Shown here piece after piece: positions 1 to 8,338 of a stretch of DNA of 64,000 nucleotides (positions within the stretch are counted from its first letter, which is position 1; each line of letters opens with the position of its first letter). The DNA is from an uncultured Bacilli bacterium (GTDB lineage Bacteria; Bacillota_I; Bacilli_A; RF39; UBA660), in assembly GCA_934168205.1 (NCBI GenBank), contig CAKPMX010000001.1, positions 496,001-560,000 of the forward strand. Reading direction: 5' to 3'. Below the pieces are notes generated by a model. The model was not told the DNA's origin. It saw only the letters and a program-made list of their open reading frames with translations, and did no database searches. Made by a program: the position numbers and the translations under genes.

Positions 1-132
1 TATTTAGAACAACACTCAGAAGAAGGAAAAGAGTATTTTGATCAACATATGGAAGAAGGAAAAGAGTATTTAGAACAACATTCAAAAGAAGGAAAAGAGT
101 ATTTTGATCAACATATGGAAGAAGGGAAAAAA
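1..132 (+). repeat. 66-bp tandem coding repeat
   Basis: The segment starting TATTTAGAACAACA at position 1 recurs with a few base changes at 67, and the half-unit GAGTATTTTGATCAACAT occurs at 31 and 97. Two full units are inside the window and the array continues leftwards out of it. Each 66-bp unit codes for two 11-residue units. Near identity between copies suggests recent expansion or gene conversion. Confidence 0.8.
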
Positions 133-258
133 TTCTTAGAAGATAACTGGGAAAAAGGATTTGATAGATTGGATAAAGAAACAAACTCAAAGCTTGGAAC
201 TAGACTTAAAGGTGTATACAACAAGTTCAAAGACAAATTTCAAAAATTATTTAAATAA
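1..258 (+). CDS. C-terminal part of a protein with 11-residue helical repeats (5' end outside window)
   Basis: The frame is open from the first base, so this is the last 85 residues of a longer protein. It is built of 11-residue units of the type EEGKEYLEQHS / KEGKEYFDQHM, alternating so that the DNA repeats every 66 bases. Four or five units are visible, then the pattern decays into a basic tail (about residues 60-85) ending KFQKLFK. Glu and Lys dominate and aromatic or Leu residues recur every 3-4 positions, which suggests a long amphipathic helix or coiled coil with an 11-residue (hendecad) period. No catalytic motif, signal peptide or membrane segment is visible in this part. Function unknown; a surface, stress or cytoskeletal-type helical protein is possible. 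Confidence 0.75.
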   Translation, partial: YLEQHSEEGKEYFDQHMEEGKEYLEQHSKEGKEYFDQHMEEGKKFLEDNWEKGFDRLDKETNSKLGTRLKGVYNKFKDKFQKLFK

Positions 259-264
259 AAACAT

Positions 265-290
265 AAGGTATTATAATAATACCTTTTTCT
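265..290 (+). terminator. Intrinsic terminator of the repeat-protein gene
   Basis: Perfect 9-bp stem AAGGTATTA / TAATACCTT (265-273 and 277-285) with a TAA loop and a T-rich tail, just downstream of the stop codon. Confidence 0.8.
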
Positions 291-353
291 TGACTAAAAT
301 TTTCATAGCTTAATTAATCATATTCAAAATTAAAATATAATATTTTTTTCTAT

Positions 354-393
354 AAAATAAATACTATAGTATTTACACCATAGTATTTATTTT
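354..393 (-). terminator. Intrinsic terminator of the downstream minus-strand gene
   Basis: Perfect 14-bp inverted repeat AAAATAAATACTAT (354-367) / ATAGTATTTATTTT (380-393) with a 12-base loop. The A-rich left flank becomes a T-rich tail on the minus strand, so it most likely ends transcription of the gene that stops at 421. It could act in both directions. Confidence 0.65.
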
Positions 394-420
394 AGAATCA
401 CACAGAAACTATATTAATTT

Positions 421-1092
421 CTACATCCTATTTATTGTATTATAATTGTTATTTATGTTTAATAATGTATGTAGCAAATCACCGAAATTATTATATGATT
501 TATAAATGGTAAGAGTTGCATTATTTTTTGCTTTTTCTTTTCCATTGATTTTAATTTGATAGTCACAAATTAATTTTATTGTATGCGAAGTTTCAATGTA
601 ATTATGAACTTTTAAAATTCTATAGATTTCTATATTATAAGTAGAATCAGGATGTTCTACTGCAATAGCAATCGCGTCAGGTTTTTTCATTATTGCTAGT
701 GCCTTATCAAATTCAGAATTAAAACTCACATCTGTATTATTTGAGACATTTTCTAAAATATAGGGTGATGCTATTCCTCCTATTGCAAAAATTCCACTGG
801 GCATAATATTTTTTATATAGTATACATTGCCATCAGTGTCAGTTGCAAAAGCTGAAAACCTAGAAAAGTATTTTTTCCTCCAATTAAAACCGTAAATTAA
901 CATTGCGGATACAAATAATACTAATATAAATTCTATATCAAAATCGGGTAAAATAAAAATTAAAAGAAACAAAATAAAAAGAAACAAAATAAAAAATATA
1001 CCAAAATTCACCAGTAGTAGTCTTTTTAGTGTTGTGTAATTATTATTTTTCCTAGCTTCTTCATCTGAATAAACAAATACTCTATTTACCAT
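421..1092 (-). CDS. Hypothetical protein with two membrane segments
   Basis: 223 residues. After a short N-terminal stretch, two strongly hydrophobic segments (about residues 25-50 and 54-72) are followed by a soluble domain of about 150 residues rich in beta-type sequence. This suggests a protein anchored by an N-terminal hairpin with its bulk in the cytoplasm. No known catalytic motif is recognised. AAGGAG lies 8 bases before the ATG and an extended -10 promoter lies just upstream. It is transcribed alone, convergent with the repeat-protein gene. Function unknown. Confidence 0.7.
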   Translation of the reverse strand: MVNRVFVYSDEEARKNNNYTTLKRLLLVNFGIFFILFLFILFLLIFILPDFDIEFILVLFVSAMLIYGFNWRKKYFSRFSAFATDTDGNVYYIKNIMPSGIFAIGGIASPYILENVSNNTDVSFNSEFDKALAIMKKPDAIAIAVEHPDSTYNIEIYRILKVHNYIETSHTIKLICDYQIKINGKEKAKNNATLTIYKSYNNFGDLLHTLLNINNNYNTINRM

Positions 1093-1116
1093 AAATCATT
1101 TCTCCTTATTTTCTAA

Positions 1117-1125
1117 AGTATATCA
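1117..1125 (-). promoter_or_regulatory. Extended -10 promoter
   Basis: Reading the minus strand, TGaTATACT lies about 25 bases before the start of the 421-1092 gene. No clear -35 is seen, as expected for an extended -10 promoter. Confidence 0.5.
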
Positions 1126-1277
1126 CAAATATTAATTAAAAAAATATAAACTAGAGATTACTAAAATTATATATTAATATTAGTGTAAAGTCTTTTTACA
1201 AATGATAAAAAACTAAAATTTTAATAAATTGGATTTTCTTTTTCTGTATTCCTTCGGAGAATTTTAAACTGTTATTT

Positions 1278-1306
1278 TTGACATAATTTCCATAATATGA
1301 TATATC
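1278..1306 (+). promoter_or_regulatory. Sigma-A-like promoter for the signal-peptidase-like gene
   Basis: TTGACA (1278-1283), 17-base spacer, TATATC (1301-1306), about 37 bases before the start codon. The rest of the 1093-1342 gap is AT-rich and shows nothing else that I can support. Confidence 0.5.
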
Positions 1307-1342
1307 TATAACATAATAATAAATGTATAAGGAGATAATATT

Positions 1343-1861
1343 ATGAGAGATACTTTAGTTAGAATCATCAGTATTTTTTTAGCCATAATAAGTGTTATAA
1401 TTTTTATAGTTTTTCTACAAAATGTATTCTATAATGGAAATCCATTTACAATAGGAAATCATAGAGTTCTCATAACTGATAAAGACTATGAAGATGAACA
1501 AATAAAAAAAGATGACATCATAATCGTAAACCAAAATATCGATTCAGAATTAAAAGAGGATGCTCTGATAATTTATACTACAGATAAAAACAAAATGGCT
1601 TATGGAAAAGTAAAAAGTATTGACATTGAAAATAAAACCATTGATATAGTAAGTAAAAATGAAACATCAACGATCAAAAAATCATCTGTACTTGGCACAT
1701 ATGAATTTAAAATAGCAAAAATCGGAAAATATATTTCATTCCTAAGAACATTAAAAGGATTCTTACTATCACTAGGTGTAATATTTGTAATACTATTAAT
1801 TATAACTAGTTTAAGTAAAATAATATTATTTATAAAGAAACTTTTTACTAAAAAATATTAA
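1343..1861 (+). CDS. Signal peptidase I (SipW/S26)-like protein lacking catalytic residues
   Basis: 172 residues: an N-terminal membrane segment (about 7-27), a beta-rich outer domain and a C-terminal membrane segment (about 138-160). The order matches the SipW/archaeal-ER type of S26 peptidase: GD-like 'KKDDIIIV', a beta core, then 'LGTYEFKIAKIGKYISFLRT', which resembles the conserved GKV-IPYIGY-FLRT region before the last helix. Where active enzymes have SGSMEP with the catalytic Ser, this protein has no Ser-Met pair (ITDKDY), so it is probably inactive as a protease. AAGGAG lies 7 bases before the ATG. It is a single-gene unit. Possible roles are a pseudo-enzyme or membrane scaffold; the family assignment rests on layout and weak similarity. 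Confidence 0.55.
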   Translation: MRDTLVRIISIFLAIISVIIFIVFLQNVFYNGNPFTIGNHRVLITDKDYEDEQIKKDDIIIVNQNIDSELKEDALIIYTTDKNKMAYGKVKSIDIENKTIDIVSKNETSTIKKSSVLGTYEFKIAKIGKYISFLRTLKGFLLSLGVIFVILLIITSLSKIILFIKKLFTKKY

Positions 1862-1872
1862 CACAAAAAAAC

Positions 1873-1905
1873 AGCAGTTTTCTTATTGAAGAAGAACTGC
1901 TTTTA
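1873..1905. terminator. Bidirectional terminator between convergent genes
   Basis: AGCAGTTTTCTT (1873-1884) pairs with AAGAAGAACTGCT (1889-1901) with one bulge. It is flanked by an A run on the left and a T run on the right, so it can serve both the plus-strand gene ending at 1861 and the minus-strand gene ending at 1914. Confidence 0.8.
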
Positions 1906-1913
1906 TTATGGAA

Positions 1914-2468
1914 TTATAGTTTAACAATATTTAAATAAGCACCAGTACCAGTTGCTGGAGTAACAGTAACAGCGGTATCAGCCTCTATTCCTATACTTAT
2001 GTTGTCACCTGCTACAAAGGCATTTATTGAACTACCGACAAAGTCTACTTCTTGATTAGCCGTAACATCCTTTGTAATTGTAGTACTTCCAATTGGTGTA
2101 GTGTTTTGCTTTATCTCAACAGTTACATTAGCATTGGCACTAGAAGAGCCAGAAAAGTAATAATCAACTTTATAATTACCAGCTTCTGTTATTGTTAATG
2201 CATTTTGTGTACCAGTTGTCACATTAGATGTTGGACCTGTACTACCTAAAGGTACAGTATTAGCAATATTAGCCTCTAAGGTAATTGTGCTTTCAGAGTT
2301 GTCATATTTTCTACCAAAGGCACTATTTGCCACGCCAGAAGGTCCTGTAGGTCCCGTTGGTCCAGTCGGACCGGTCAAACCTGTTGGCCCGGTTGGCCCA
2401 GTCGGCCCTGATATGTAGCAAACTCTAGAACCTTGTAAATGTCTTTTGCCACAATTGTCATCACACAT
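1914..2468 (-). CDS. Collagen-like protein with BclA-type C-terminal domain
   Basis: 184 residues. After a 19-residue start region with two Cys (CDDNC) come nine Gly-X-Y triplets, mostly GPT (about residues 20-46), the smallest collagen-like region I would still call. The rest (about 50-184) resembles the jelly-roll trimerisation domain of BclA-like exosporium or surface glycoproteins: 'TITEAGNYKVDYYFSG', strands rich in Thr/Val/Asn, and a C-terminal 'GAYLNIVKL'. There is no signal peptide, as is usual for exosporium proteins added from the mother cell. AGGAGG is 8 bases before the ATG. In Bacilli such proteins coat spores or cell surfaces; with spo0A and cwlD-like genes in the window a spore-coat role is plausible but not shown. 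The Gly-X-Y count is probably variable between strains. Confidence 0.8.
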   Translation of the reverse strand: MCDDNCGKRHLQGSRVCYISGPTGPTGPTGLTGPTGPTGPTGPSGVANSAFGRKYDNSESTITLEANIANTVPLGSTGPTSNVTTGTQNALTITEAGNYKVDYYFSGSSSANANVTVEIKQNTTPIGSTTITKDVTANQEVDFVGSSINAFVAGDNISIGIEADTAVTVTPATGTGAYLNIVKL

Positions 2469-2548
2469 TCATATCATCCTCCTAAAATAATATATGTTAC
2501 AACCTCTAATGCGACTGTATGAAAGACACGAGTCTCAAGAACAAGCAT

Positions 2549-2577
2549 TTGTATAGTATGTAAAATAATGATATAAT
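2549..2577 (+). promoter_or_regulatory. Promoter for the deformylase-like gene
   Basis: TTGTAT (2549-2554), 17-base spacer, TATAAT (2572-2577) preceded by TGa, giving an extended -10. It lies 27 bases before the ATG. Confidence 0.65.
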
Positions 2578-2603
2578 TTAGGTGAAGAAAGCGAGGCTTT
2601 ATT

Positions 2604-3236
2604 ATGGATAAAATTAAATCAATAACTATTGCGGATAATGAACCGTTTTTAAGACAAATATCAACTGAAGTTGATATACAAAATTATACTGAGTTGGGTA
2701 GTGATATAGAAGTATTAGATCAATACTGTAAAGAGAACGAAGTAATGGCAATGGCTGCAGTACAATTAGGTATACCCAAAAGAATAGTTTATTTAAAAAA
2801 TACAAATTTAGATATTGTAAATAAAATGCAAACAGATAATGTTACAGAAGCAGAAAAAGCCTATAATGAATCAAGAGTTTTAATAAATCCTGTTATAACT
2901 AGTAGAGAAGGTTTAACAGAATATTGGGAGGCCTGTGCGAGTTGTTTAGATAATTGCGGTAGAGTATTAAGACCTTATAAAATAAGCCTAAAATATTTTG
3001 ATCAAGACGGAAATGAACACCATGAAGTTTTTGAAGGGTTTGAATCAACTGTGTTATCACATGAAATGGATCATTTAGATGGTATTTTACATATTGATAT
3101 TGCTGAAGAAGTATTAGAAATGACTCAAGAAGAAAGAAAACTATTAAGACAATCTCATGGATATAAAGTCTATCATAAAACAGGTGACTATTCTTCGTTA
3201 AAGAAAAATCCCAGTTATAAAAAAACTTTAAAATAA
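2604..3236 (+). CDS. def: Divergent peptide deformylase
   Basis: 210 residues. Deformylases remove the formyl group from the N-terminal Met of new proteins. The three motifs are in order but altered: motif I reads VMAMAAVQ (residues 47-54; usual GxGxAAxQ, Gln54 kept), motif II reads EACAS (109-113; usual EGCxS, metal ligand Cys111 kept) and motif III is HEMDH (153-157, intact His-Glu-His). All metal ligands and the catalytic Glu are therefore present, but both Gly of motif I and the Gly of motif II are lost. Two extra Cys (114, 118) follow motif II. The C-terminal 40 residues are basic and longer than usual. The ribosome binding site is weak. It may be a second, specialised deformylase; no other def gene is in the window. 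Confidence 0.75.
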   Translation: MDKIKSITIADNEPFLRQISTEVDIQNYTELGSDIEVLDQYCKENEVMAMAAVQLGIPKRIVYLKNTNLDIVNKMQTDNVTEAEKAYNESRVLINPVITSREGLTEYWEACASCLDNCGRVLRPYKISLKYFDQDGNEHHEVFEGFESTVLSHEMDHLDGILHIDIAEEVLEMTQEERKLLRQSHGYKVYHKTGDYSSLKKNPSYKKTLK

Positions 3237-3365
3237 ATTAAAAAAGTATTTATCTTAGTTTAATAAATATAAATAAACACATTATAATAGTAGAATACTT
3301 TATATTTTATTGTGATAAAACTGGACGAACAAAATTAAAAATAATTAGGACACTAATTTTGTGAC

Positions 3366-3377
3366 TGACTATAGTCA
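3366..3377. promoter_or_regulatory. 12-bp perfect palindrome in front of uvrB
   Basis: TGACTATAGTCA lies a few bases before the uvrB ribosome binding site. It could be an operator or a small mRNA hairpin near the binding site. No regulator is identified and a chance occurrence is possible. Confidence 0.25.
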
Positions 3378-3393
3378 TAGTAAGGAGGAGCTT

Positions 3394-5343
3394 ATGTTTA
3401 AACTAGTTTCAAAATACAAACCATCTGGAGATCAGCCAAATGCAATAGATGAACTAGTCAAAGGACTAAATGAAGGCAAAAAAGAACAAGTCCTTTTAGG
3501 CGCAACCGGTACAGGAAAAACTTTCACTGTAGCTAACGTTATTGCCAAAGTAAACAAGCCAACACTAGTACTAGCTCATAATAAAACTTTAGCTGGACAA
3601 CTTTATTCCGAATTAAAAGAATTATTCCCTGAAAATAAAGTAGAATACTTTGTCTCATATTACGATTATTATCAACCAGAAGCTTACGTACCATCAACTG
3701 ATACCTATATCGAAAAAGATTCTTCTATAAATGATGAAATAGATGAGTTACGTCATGCCGCAACCTCGGCTTTACTATCGAGAAGAGACGTCATTGTAGT
3801 TGCGTCAGTTTCTTGTATTTATGGTATTGGTGAAGTAGAAGAATATAAAAATAAAATGTTAACTTTATCAGTTGGTGATAAAACAGAAAGAAACCAAGTA
3901 CTAACAAAATTAGTTGATATGTTATATGAACGTAATGATTTAGATTTTAAACGTGGTACTTTCCGTGTTAGAGGAGATACACTAGAAATAATTCCAGCCA
4001 ACCAGAATACAACCGGCTTTAGAATAGAATTCTTTGGTGATGAAATAGATAGAATCAGTGAAATTGATACTCTAACAGGTGCCATTATCAGTAATAAGAA
4101 AAATATCAGTATTTTTCCAGCAAGTCACTTCGTCGTTTCTGATGAAAAACTACATGCTGCGATAGAAAGAATAAAAGAAGAATTAAAAGAACGCCTTATA
4201 GAGTTGAAAAAAGAAAACAAATTAGTAGCGGCTGAGCGACTAGAACAAAGAACTAATTATGATATAGAAATGCTAGAAGAAACCGGATTTTGTTCTGGAA
4301 TAGAAAATTATTCTGCACCAATGGCTGGTAGAAAAAGAGGAGAAACACCAGTTACTTTAATGGACTTCTTCCCGGATGATTACTTATTAGTAGTAGATGA
4401 ATCCCATGTAACACTTCCTCAAGTTAGAGGAATGTATAATGGAGATAGAGCTAGAAAGATGAACCTTGTAGAATATGGCTTCCGTCTACCTAGTGCACTT
4501 GACAATAGACCATTAAAATATGATGAGTTTGAAAAGAAACTAAATCAAGTAATATATGTTTCCGCAACACCAGGTGACTTAGAACTAGAGCATACAAATA
4601 ATCATTATGTTGAACAAATTATTAGACCAACTGGACTACTTGATCCAACTGTTGAAGTTAGAAAAACAGAAGGACAAATAGATGACTTAGTTGGTGAAAT
4701 CAGAACAAGAATCGAAAAAGATGAAAGAGTTTTAGTAACAACCTTAACTATCAGAATGTCAGAGGAACTAACAAACTATTTAAAAGAACTAGATATAAAA
4801 GTTGCCTATTTACACTCTGAAGTTAAAACTTTAGAAAGAATGCAAATTATTCATGATTTAAGAACTGGAAAATACGATGTCATAGTTGGTATAAATCTAT
4901 TAAGAGAAGGAATTGATATTCCAGAAGTTTCACTTATTGCTATTCTTGATGCTGATAAAGAAGGATTCTTAAGAAGTACTAGAAGTCTTATTCAAACAAT
5001 AGGACGATGTGCTCGTAATGCTTCAGGTCATGTTATCATGTATGGAGATAAAATCACAGACTCTATGGAACAAGCCATATCAGAAACTGCTAGACGTAGA
5101 GCGATACAAGAAAAATATAATGAAGAACACAATATTACACCAACTACTATTAAAAAAGAAATTCGTGAAGTAATAAGTAATGTTGATACTGTAAAAGGTA
5201 AAAAGACTAAAAAGCCAAGTAAAAAAGAACAAGCATTACTTATGGAAACGGTTGAAGAAGAAATGCGTGAAGCTGCCAGAAATCTTGACTTTGAAAGAGC
5301 TATGGAATTAAGAGATATACTTTTTGAAATGAAAAGTAATTAA
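3394..5343 (+). CDS. uvrB: UvrABC system protein B
   Basis: 649 residues, usual length. UvrB is the damage-verifying helicase-like subunit that UvrA loads at lesions and that then recruits UvrC. Visible are Walker A GATGTGKT, the beta-hairpin region (YYDYYQPEAYVP), the DEAD-type motif VVDESH, helicase motifs up to QTIGRCARN, and the C-terminal UVR domain (last 40 residues, 'EAARNLDFERAMELRD') that contacts UvrC. The ATG at 3394 is chosen because AAGGAGG (3382-3388) lies just before it; an in-frame GTG at 3361 would place that site inside the gene. uvrA follows but is separated by a terminator and has its own promoter. Confidence 0.97.
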   Translation: MFKLVSKYKPSGDQPNAIDELVKGLNEGKKEQVLLGATGTGKTFTVANVIAKVNKPTLVLAHNKTLAGQLYSELKELFPENKVEYFVSYYDYYQPEAYVPSTDTYIEKDSSINDEIDELRHAATSALLSRRDVIVVASVSCIYGIGEVEEYKNKMLTLSVGDKTERNQVLTKLVDMLYERNDLDFKRGTFRVRGDTLEIIPANQNTTGFRIEFFGDEIDRISEIDTLTGAIISNKKNISIFPASHFVVSDEKLHAAIERIKEELKERLIELKKENKLVAAERLEQRTNYDIEMLEETGFCSGIENYSAPMAGRKRGETPVTLMDFFPDDYLLVVDESHVTLPQVRGMYNGDRARKMNLVEYGFRLPSALDNRPLKYDEFEKKLNQVIYVSATPGDLELEHTNNHYVEQIIRPTGLLDPTVEVRKTEGQIDDLVGEIRTRIEKDERVLVTTLTIRMSEELTNYLKELDIKVAYLHSEVKTLERMQIIHDLRTGKYDVIVGINLLREGIDIPEVSLIAILDADKEGFLRSTRSLIQTIGRCARNASGHVIMYGDKITDSMEQAISETARRRAIQEKYNEEHNITPTTIKKEIREVISNVDTVKGKKTKKPSKKEQALLMETVEEEMREAARNLDFERAMELRDILFEMKSN

Positions 5344-5375
5344 CAAATACTGTGGAAAACATAAAATCAAAAAAC

Positions 5376-5403
5376 TTTTTTCAACAGTTTTCTGTTGAAA
5401 AAA
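5376..5403. other. 12-bp hairpin after uvrB
   Basis: TTTTTTCAACAG (5376-5387) / CTGTTGAAAAAA (5392-5403), loop TTTT. It has no T tail beyond the stem on the plus strand, so it may protect the uvrB mRNA 3' end or help the stronger terminator that follows. Confidence 0.5.
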
Positions 5404-5409
5404 TAAATT

Positions 5410-5442
5410 AAATACCAGGTTATTACAAATCTGGTATTTTTT
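5410..5442 (+). terminator. Intrinsic terminator of uvrB
   Basis: AAATACCAG (5410-5418) / CTGGTATTT (5431-5439) followed by a T run to 5442. Confidence 0.85.
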
Positions 5443-5486
5443 GGCCTCAAAAACCAGAAATTAGTCGAAATAAAACTCTAAAAATA

Positions 5487-5495
5487 TGCTATAAT
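5487..5495 (+). promoter_or_regulatory. Extended -10 promoter of uvrA
   Basis: TGcTATAAT at 5487-5495. Transcription would start near 5502, downstream of the ATG at 5496, which supports the later ATG at 5514 as the uvrA start. Confidence 0.7.
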
Positions 5496-5513
5496 ATGAA
5501 ACAGGTGATTTAC

Positions 5514-8327
5514 ATGGATAAAATTATTGTTAAAGGTGCAAGAGAAAATAATTTAAAAAATATAGATATAGAACTACCCAAAAATAAACTTATTGTTATG
5601 ACAGGTTTATCAGGTTCTGGAAAAAGTAGTTTAGCATTTGATACTATTTATGCTGAAGGACAAAGAAGATATGTTGAAAGCCTTTCTGCATACGCTAGAC
5701 AATTCTTAGGTAATTCTGAAAAGCCAGATGTTGATAGTATAGAAGGATTATCTCCCGCTATTAGTATTGACCAAAAAACAACATCAAACAATCCAAGATC
5801 AACCGTTGGTACCGTAACAGAAATTTATGATTATTTAAGACTATTATTCGCAAGAATAGGTGTACCATACTGTCCTAATCATAATATTCCTATAACTTCA
5901 CAAAGTGTTGAAGAAATGACTAATAAAGTTTTGGAATACAAAGAAGGAACTAAAATTATTATAATGTCTCCAGTCGTTCATGGAGAAAAAGGAACACACA
6001 AAGAATTGTTTGAAAAACTTCGTAAAGAAGGATTTGTAAGAGTTCGTGTCAATGGTGAAATGTTAGATCTTAGTGATGACATTACTTTAGAAAAGAACAA
6101 AAAAGATTCTATTGATGTTGTTGTAGATAGAATAGTTTTAAAAGAAGATTCCAGAAGTAGAGTATTTGAAGCTTTAGAAATTGCTACAAAACTAGCAGAA
6201 GGAAAAGCTGTTGTTCAAATACTAGGTGAAAATGCTAAAGAACTAGTCTTTTCAGAACAATTTGCATGCCCACATTGTGAATTTTCATTACCAGAATTAG
6301 AACCAAGAGTATTTAGTTTTAATGCCCCATATGGAGCTTGTCCAGACTGTAAAGGTCTAGGAATTAAATTACAAATAGATGAAGACTTAGTTATACCAGA
6401 TAAAACTTTAAGTATTAATGAAGGTTGCATCAAAACTTTAAGCGATGACCAGGACGGAATTTACTATAAAAAACTAGAATGTGTATGTAAGCATTATAAA
6501 ATAGATATGGATAAACCATTTGGAAAACTAAAAAAAGAAGAGCAGCAAATAGTACTACATGGTTCAACTGAACCGATCCGTTTTAATTACTCTACAAAGT
6601 CAGGAAATATAATGAATTCTATTGATTATTATGAAGGAATAATTGATAACTTAGAAAGACGTTATATGGAAACAAGTTCTTCATGGATTAGAGAATGGCT
6701 AGAAAACTACATGGTCGAGTATGAATGCGATACTTGTAAAGGGGCTAGATTAAATGATAATGTCTTATCTGTAAAAATAGCTGAGAAAAACATTTATGAA
6801 GTAACATGCATGAGTATTAAACAATTAGTAGCTTTCTTTAAAAATTTAAAACTAACAGAGTCAGAAAAACAAATAGCTAGCTTAGTTTTAAAAGAAATAA
6901 ACGAAAGATTAGCTTTCTTATCAAATGTCGGCTTGGGATACTTAACATTAAGTAGAAGTGCCGGAACATTATCCGGTGGTGAAGCCCAACGTATCAGATT
7001 AGCAACGCAAATCGGTTCACATCTAACTGGCGTATTATATGTTTTAGATGAACCAAGTATTGGACTTCATCAAAGAGACAACGAAAAACTAATCAACTCT
7101 ATGAAAGAAATGCGTGATTTAGGAAATACTCTTATTGTTGTTGAACACGATACTGATACAATGTTAGCAGCAGACTATTTAGTAGATATTGGACCAGGTG
7201 CTGGAGATAAAGGCGGACATGTTATTGCTGCCGGTACTCCAGAAGAAGTGATGAAAAATGAAAATAGTATTACTGGACAGTACTTATCAGGAAAAAAATG
7301 TATCGAAATACCTGAAAAAAGAAGAAAAGGCACTGGAAAATATTTAAAAATTAGAGGTGCTAGTGAAAATAACTTAAAAGATATTGATGTAGATATCCCT
7401 CTAGGAACACTTACATGTATAACTGGAGTCTCTGGTTCTGGAAAAAGTACGCTTATAAATGAAATATTATGTAAGTCTGTATCTAACAAGTTATATCACT
7501 CAAAAGAAAAACCTGGAGATTACAAAAAAATATTAGGAATTGATAATATAGATAAATTAGTCGCTATATCTCAAAACCCAATAGGTAGAACTCCAAGATC
7601 AAATCCAGCAACATATACTGGTGTATTTGATGATATTAGAACTCTTTTCACAACGACAAAAGAATCTAAAATGTATGGTTTCGAAAAGAATAGATTTTCT
7701 TTCAATGTAAAAGGTGGACGTTGTGAGGCTTGTCATGGAGATGGTGTAAAGAAAATAGAAATGCATTTCTTACCGGACGTATATGTTCCATGCGAAGTAT
7801 GTCATGGTACAAGGTATAATAGAGAAACCCTAAACATAAAATATAAAAATAAAAATATTGCTGAAGTACTAGATATGCGTGTAAGCGAAGCTCTAGAATT
7901 CTTTGACAATATTCCAAAAATAAAAAATAAATTACAAGTATTAGAAGACGTTGGACTAGGATACATTAAATTAGGACAAAGTGCACCAACATTATCCGGC
8001 GGCGAAGCTGAAAGAGTAAAACTAGCCAAAGAACTTCAAAAAAGAGCAACAGGTAAAACGCTATTTGTTTTAGATGAGCCAACAACAGGATTACATACAG
8101 ACGATATTAAGCGCTTACTTGCAATTTTACAAAAAATAGTAGATAATAAGGATACAGTGGTAGTTATTGAACATAACTTAGACGTCATAAAAGTTGCTGA
8201 TTACATAATAGATTTAGGACCAGAGGGTGGAGACGAAGGTGGGACTATTGTAGATAAAGGCACACCAGAACATATTGCCAAAAATCCTAAATCATATACA
8301 GGTCAATTTTTAGCGAAGATACTGTAG
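5514..8327 (+). CDS. uvrA: UvrABC system protein A
   Basis: 937 residues, usual length. UvrA is the damage-sensing ABC-type ATPase dimer of nucleotide excision repair. Two ABC halves are complete: Walker A GLSGSGKSS (near residue 31) and GVSGSGKST (near 640), signatures LSGGEAQR (near 486) and LSGGEAERV (near 825), and Walker B sequences VLDEPSIGL and VLDEPTTGL. Zinc-binding CxxC pairs are present in both halves (CPHC...CPDC and CEAC...CEVC). The start at 5514 follows CAGGTGATT; the earlier ATG at 5496 precedes that site. yvlD and lgt follow almost without a gap, as a likely operon. Confidence 0.97.
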   Translation: MDKIIVKGARENNLKNIDIELPKNKLIVMTGLSGSGKSSLAFDTIYAEGQRRYVESLSAYARQFLGNSEKPDVDSIEGLSPAISIDQKTTSNNPRSTVGTVTEIYDYLRLLFARIGVPYCPNHNIPITSQSVEEMTNKVLEYKEGTKIIIMSPVVHGEKGTHKELFEKLRKEGFVRVRVNGEMLDLSDDITLEKNKKDSIDVVVDRIVLKEDSRSRVFEALEIATKLAEGKAVVQILGENAKELVFSEQFACPHCEFSLPELEPRVFSFNAPYGACPDCKGLGIKLQIDEDLVIPDKTLSINEGCIKTLSDDQDGIYYKKLECVCKHYKIDMDKPFGKLKKEEQQIVLHGSTEPIRFNYSTKSGNIMNSIDYYEGIIDNLERRYMETSSSWIREWLENYMVEYECDTCKGARLNDNVLSVKIAEKNIYEVTCMSIKQLVAFFKNLKLTESEKQIASLVLKEINERLAFLSNVGLGYLTLSRSAGTLSGGEAQRIRLATQIGSHLTGVLYVLDEPSIGLHQRDNEKLINSMKEMRDLGNTLIVVEHDTDTMLAADYLVDIGPGAGDKGGHVIAAGTPEEVMKNENSITGQYLSGKKCIEIPEKRRKGTGKYLKIRGASENNLKDIDVDIPLGTLTCITGVSGSGKSTLINEILCKSVSNKLYHSKEKPGDYKKILGIDNIDKLVAISQNPIGRTPRSNPATYTGVFDDIRTLFTTTKESKMYGFEKNRFSFNVKGGRCEACHGDGVKKIEMHFLPDVYVPCEVCHGTRYNRETLNIKYKNKNIAEVLDMRVSEALEFFDNIPKIKNKLQVLEDVGLGYIKLGQSAPTLSGGEAERVKLAKELQKRATGKTLFVLDEPTTGLHTDDIKRLLAILQKIVDNKDTVVVIEHNLDVIKVADYIIDLGPEGGDEGGTIVDKGTPEHIAKNPKSYTGQFLAKIL

Positions 8328-8338
8328 AGGTGATAAAG

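Noticed and set aside
3326..3339. CGAAC upstream of uvrB as a LexA box
   Set aside because: Only the left half matches the LexA consensus; the right half differs at most positions, so it is a half-site at best.
3361..3393. GTG 3361 as the uvrB start
   Set aside because: A strong AAGGAGG lies between it and the ATG at 3394, and the extra residues are not part of UvrB.
5466..5479. CGAAATAAAACTCT upstream of uvrA as a LexA box
   Set aside because: It fits the consensus at about 8 of 14 positions and is not placed over the promoter core.
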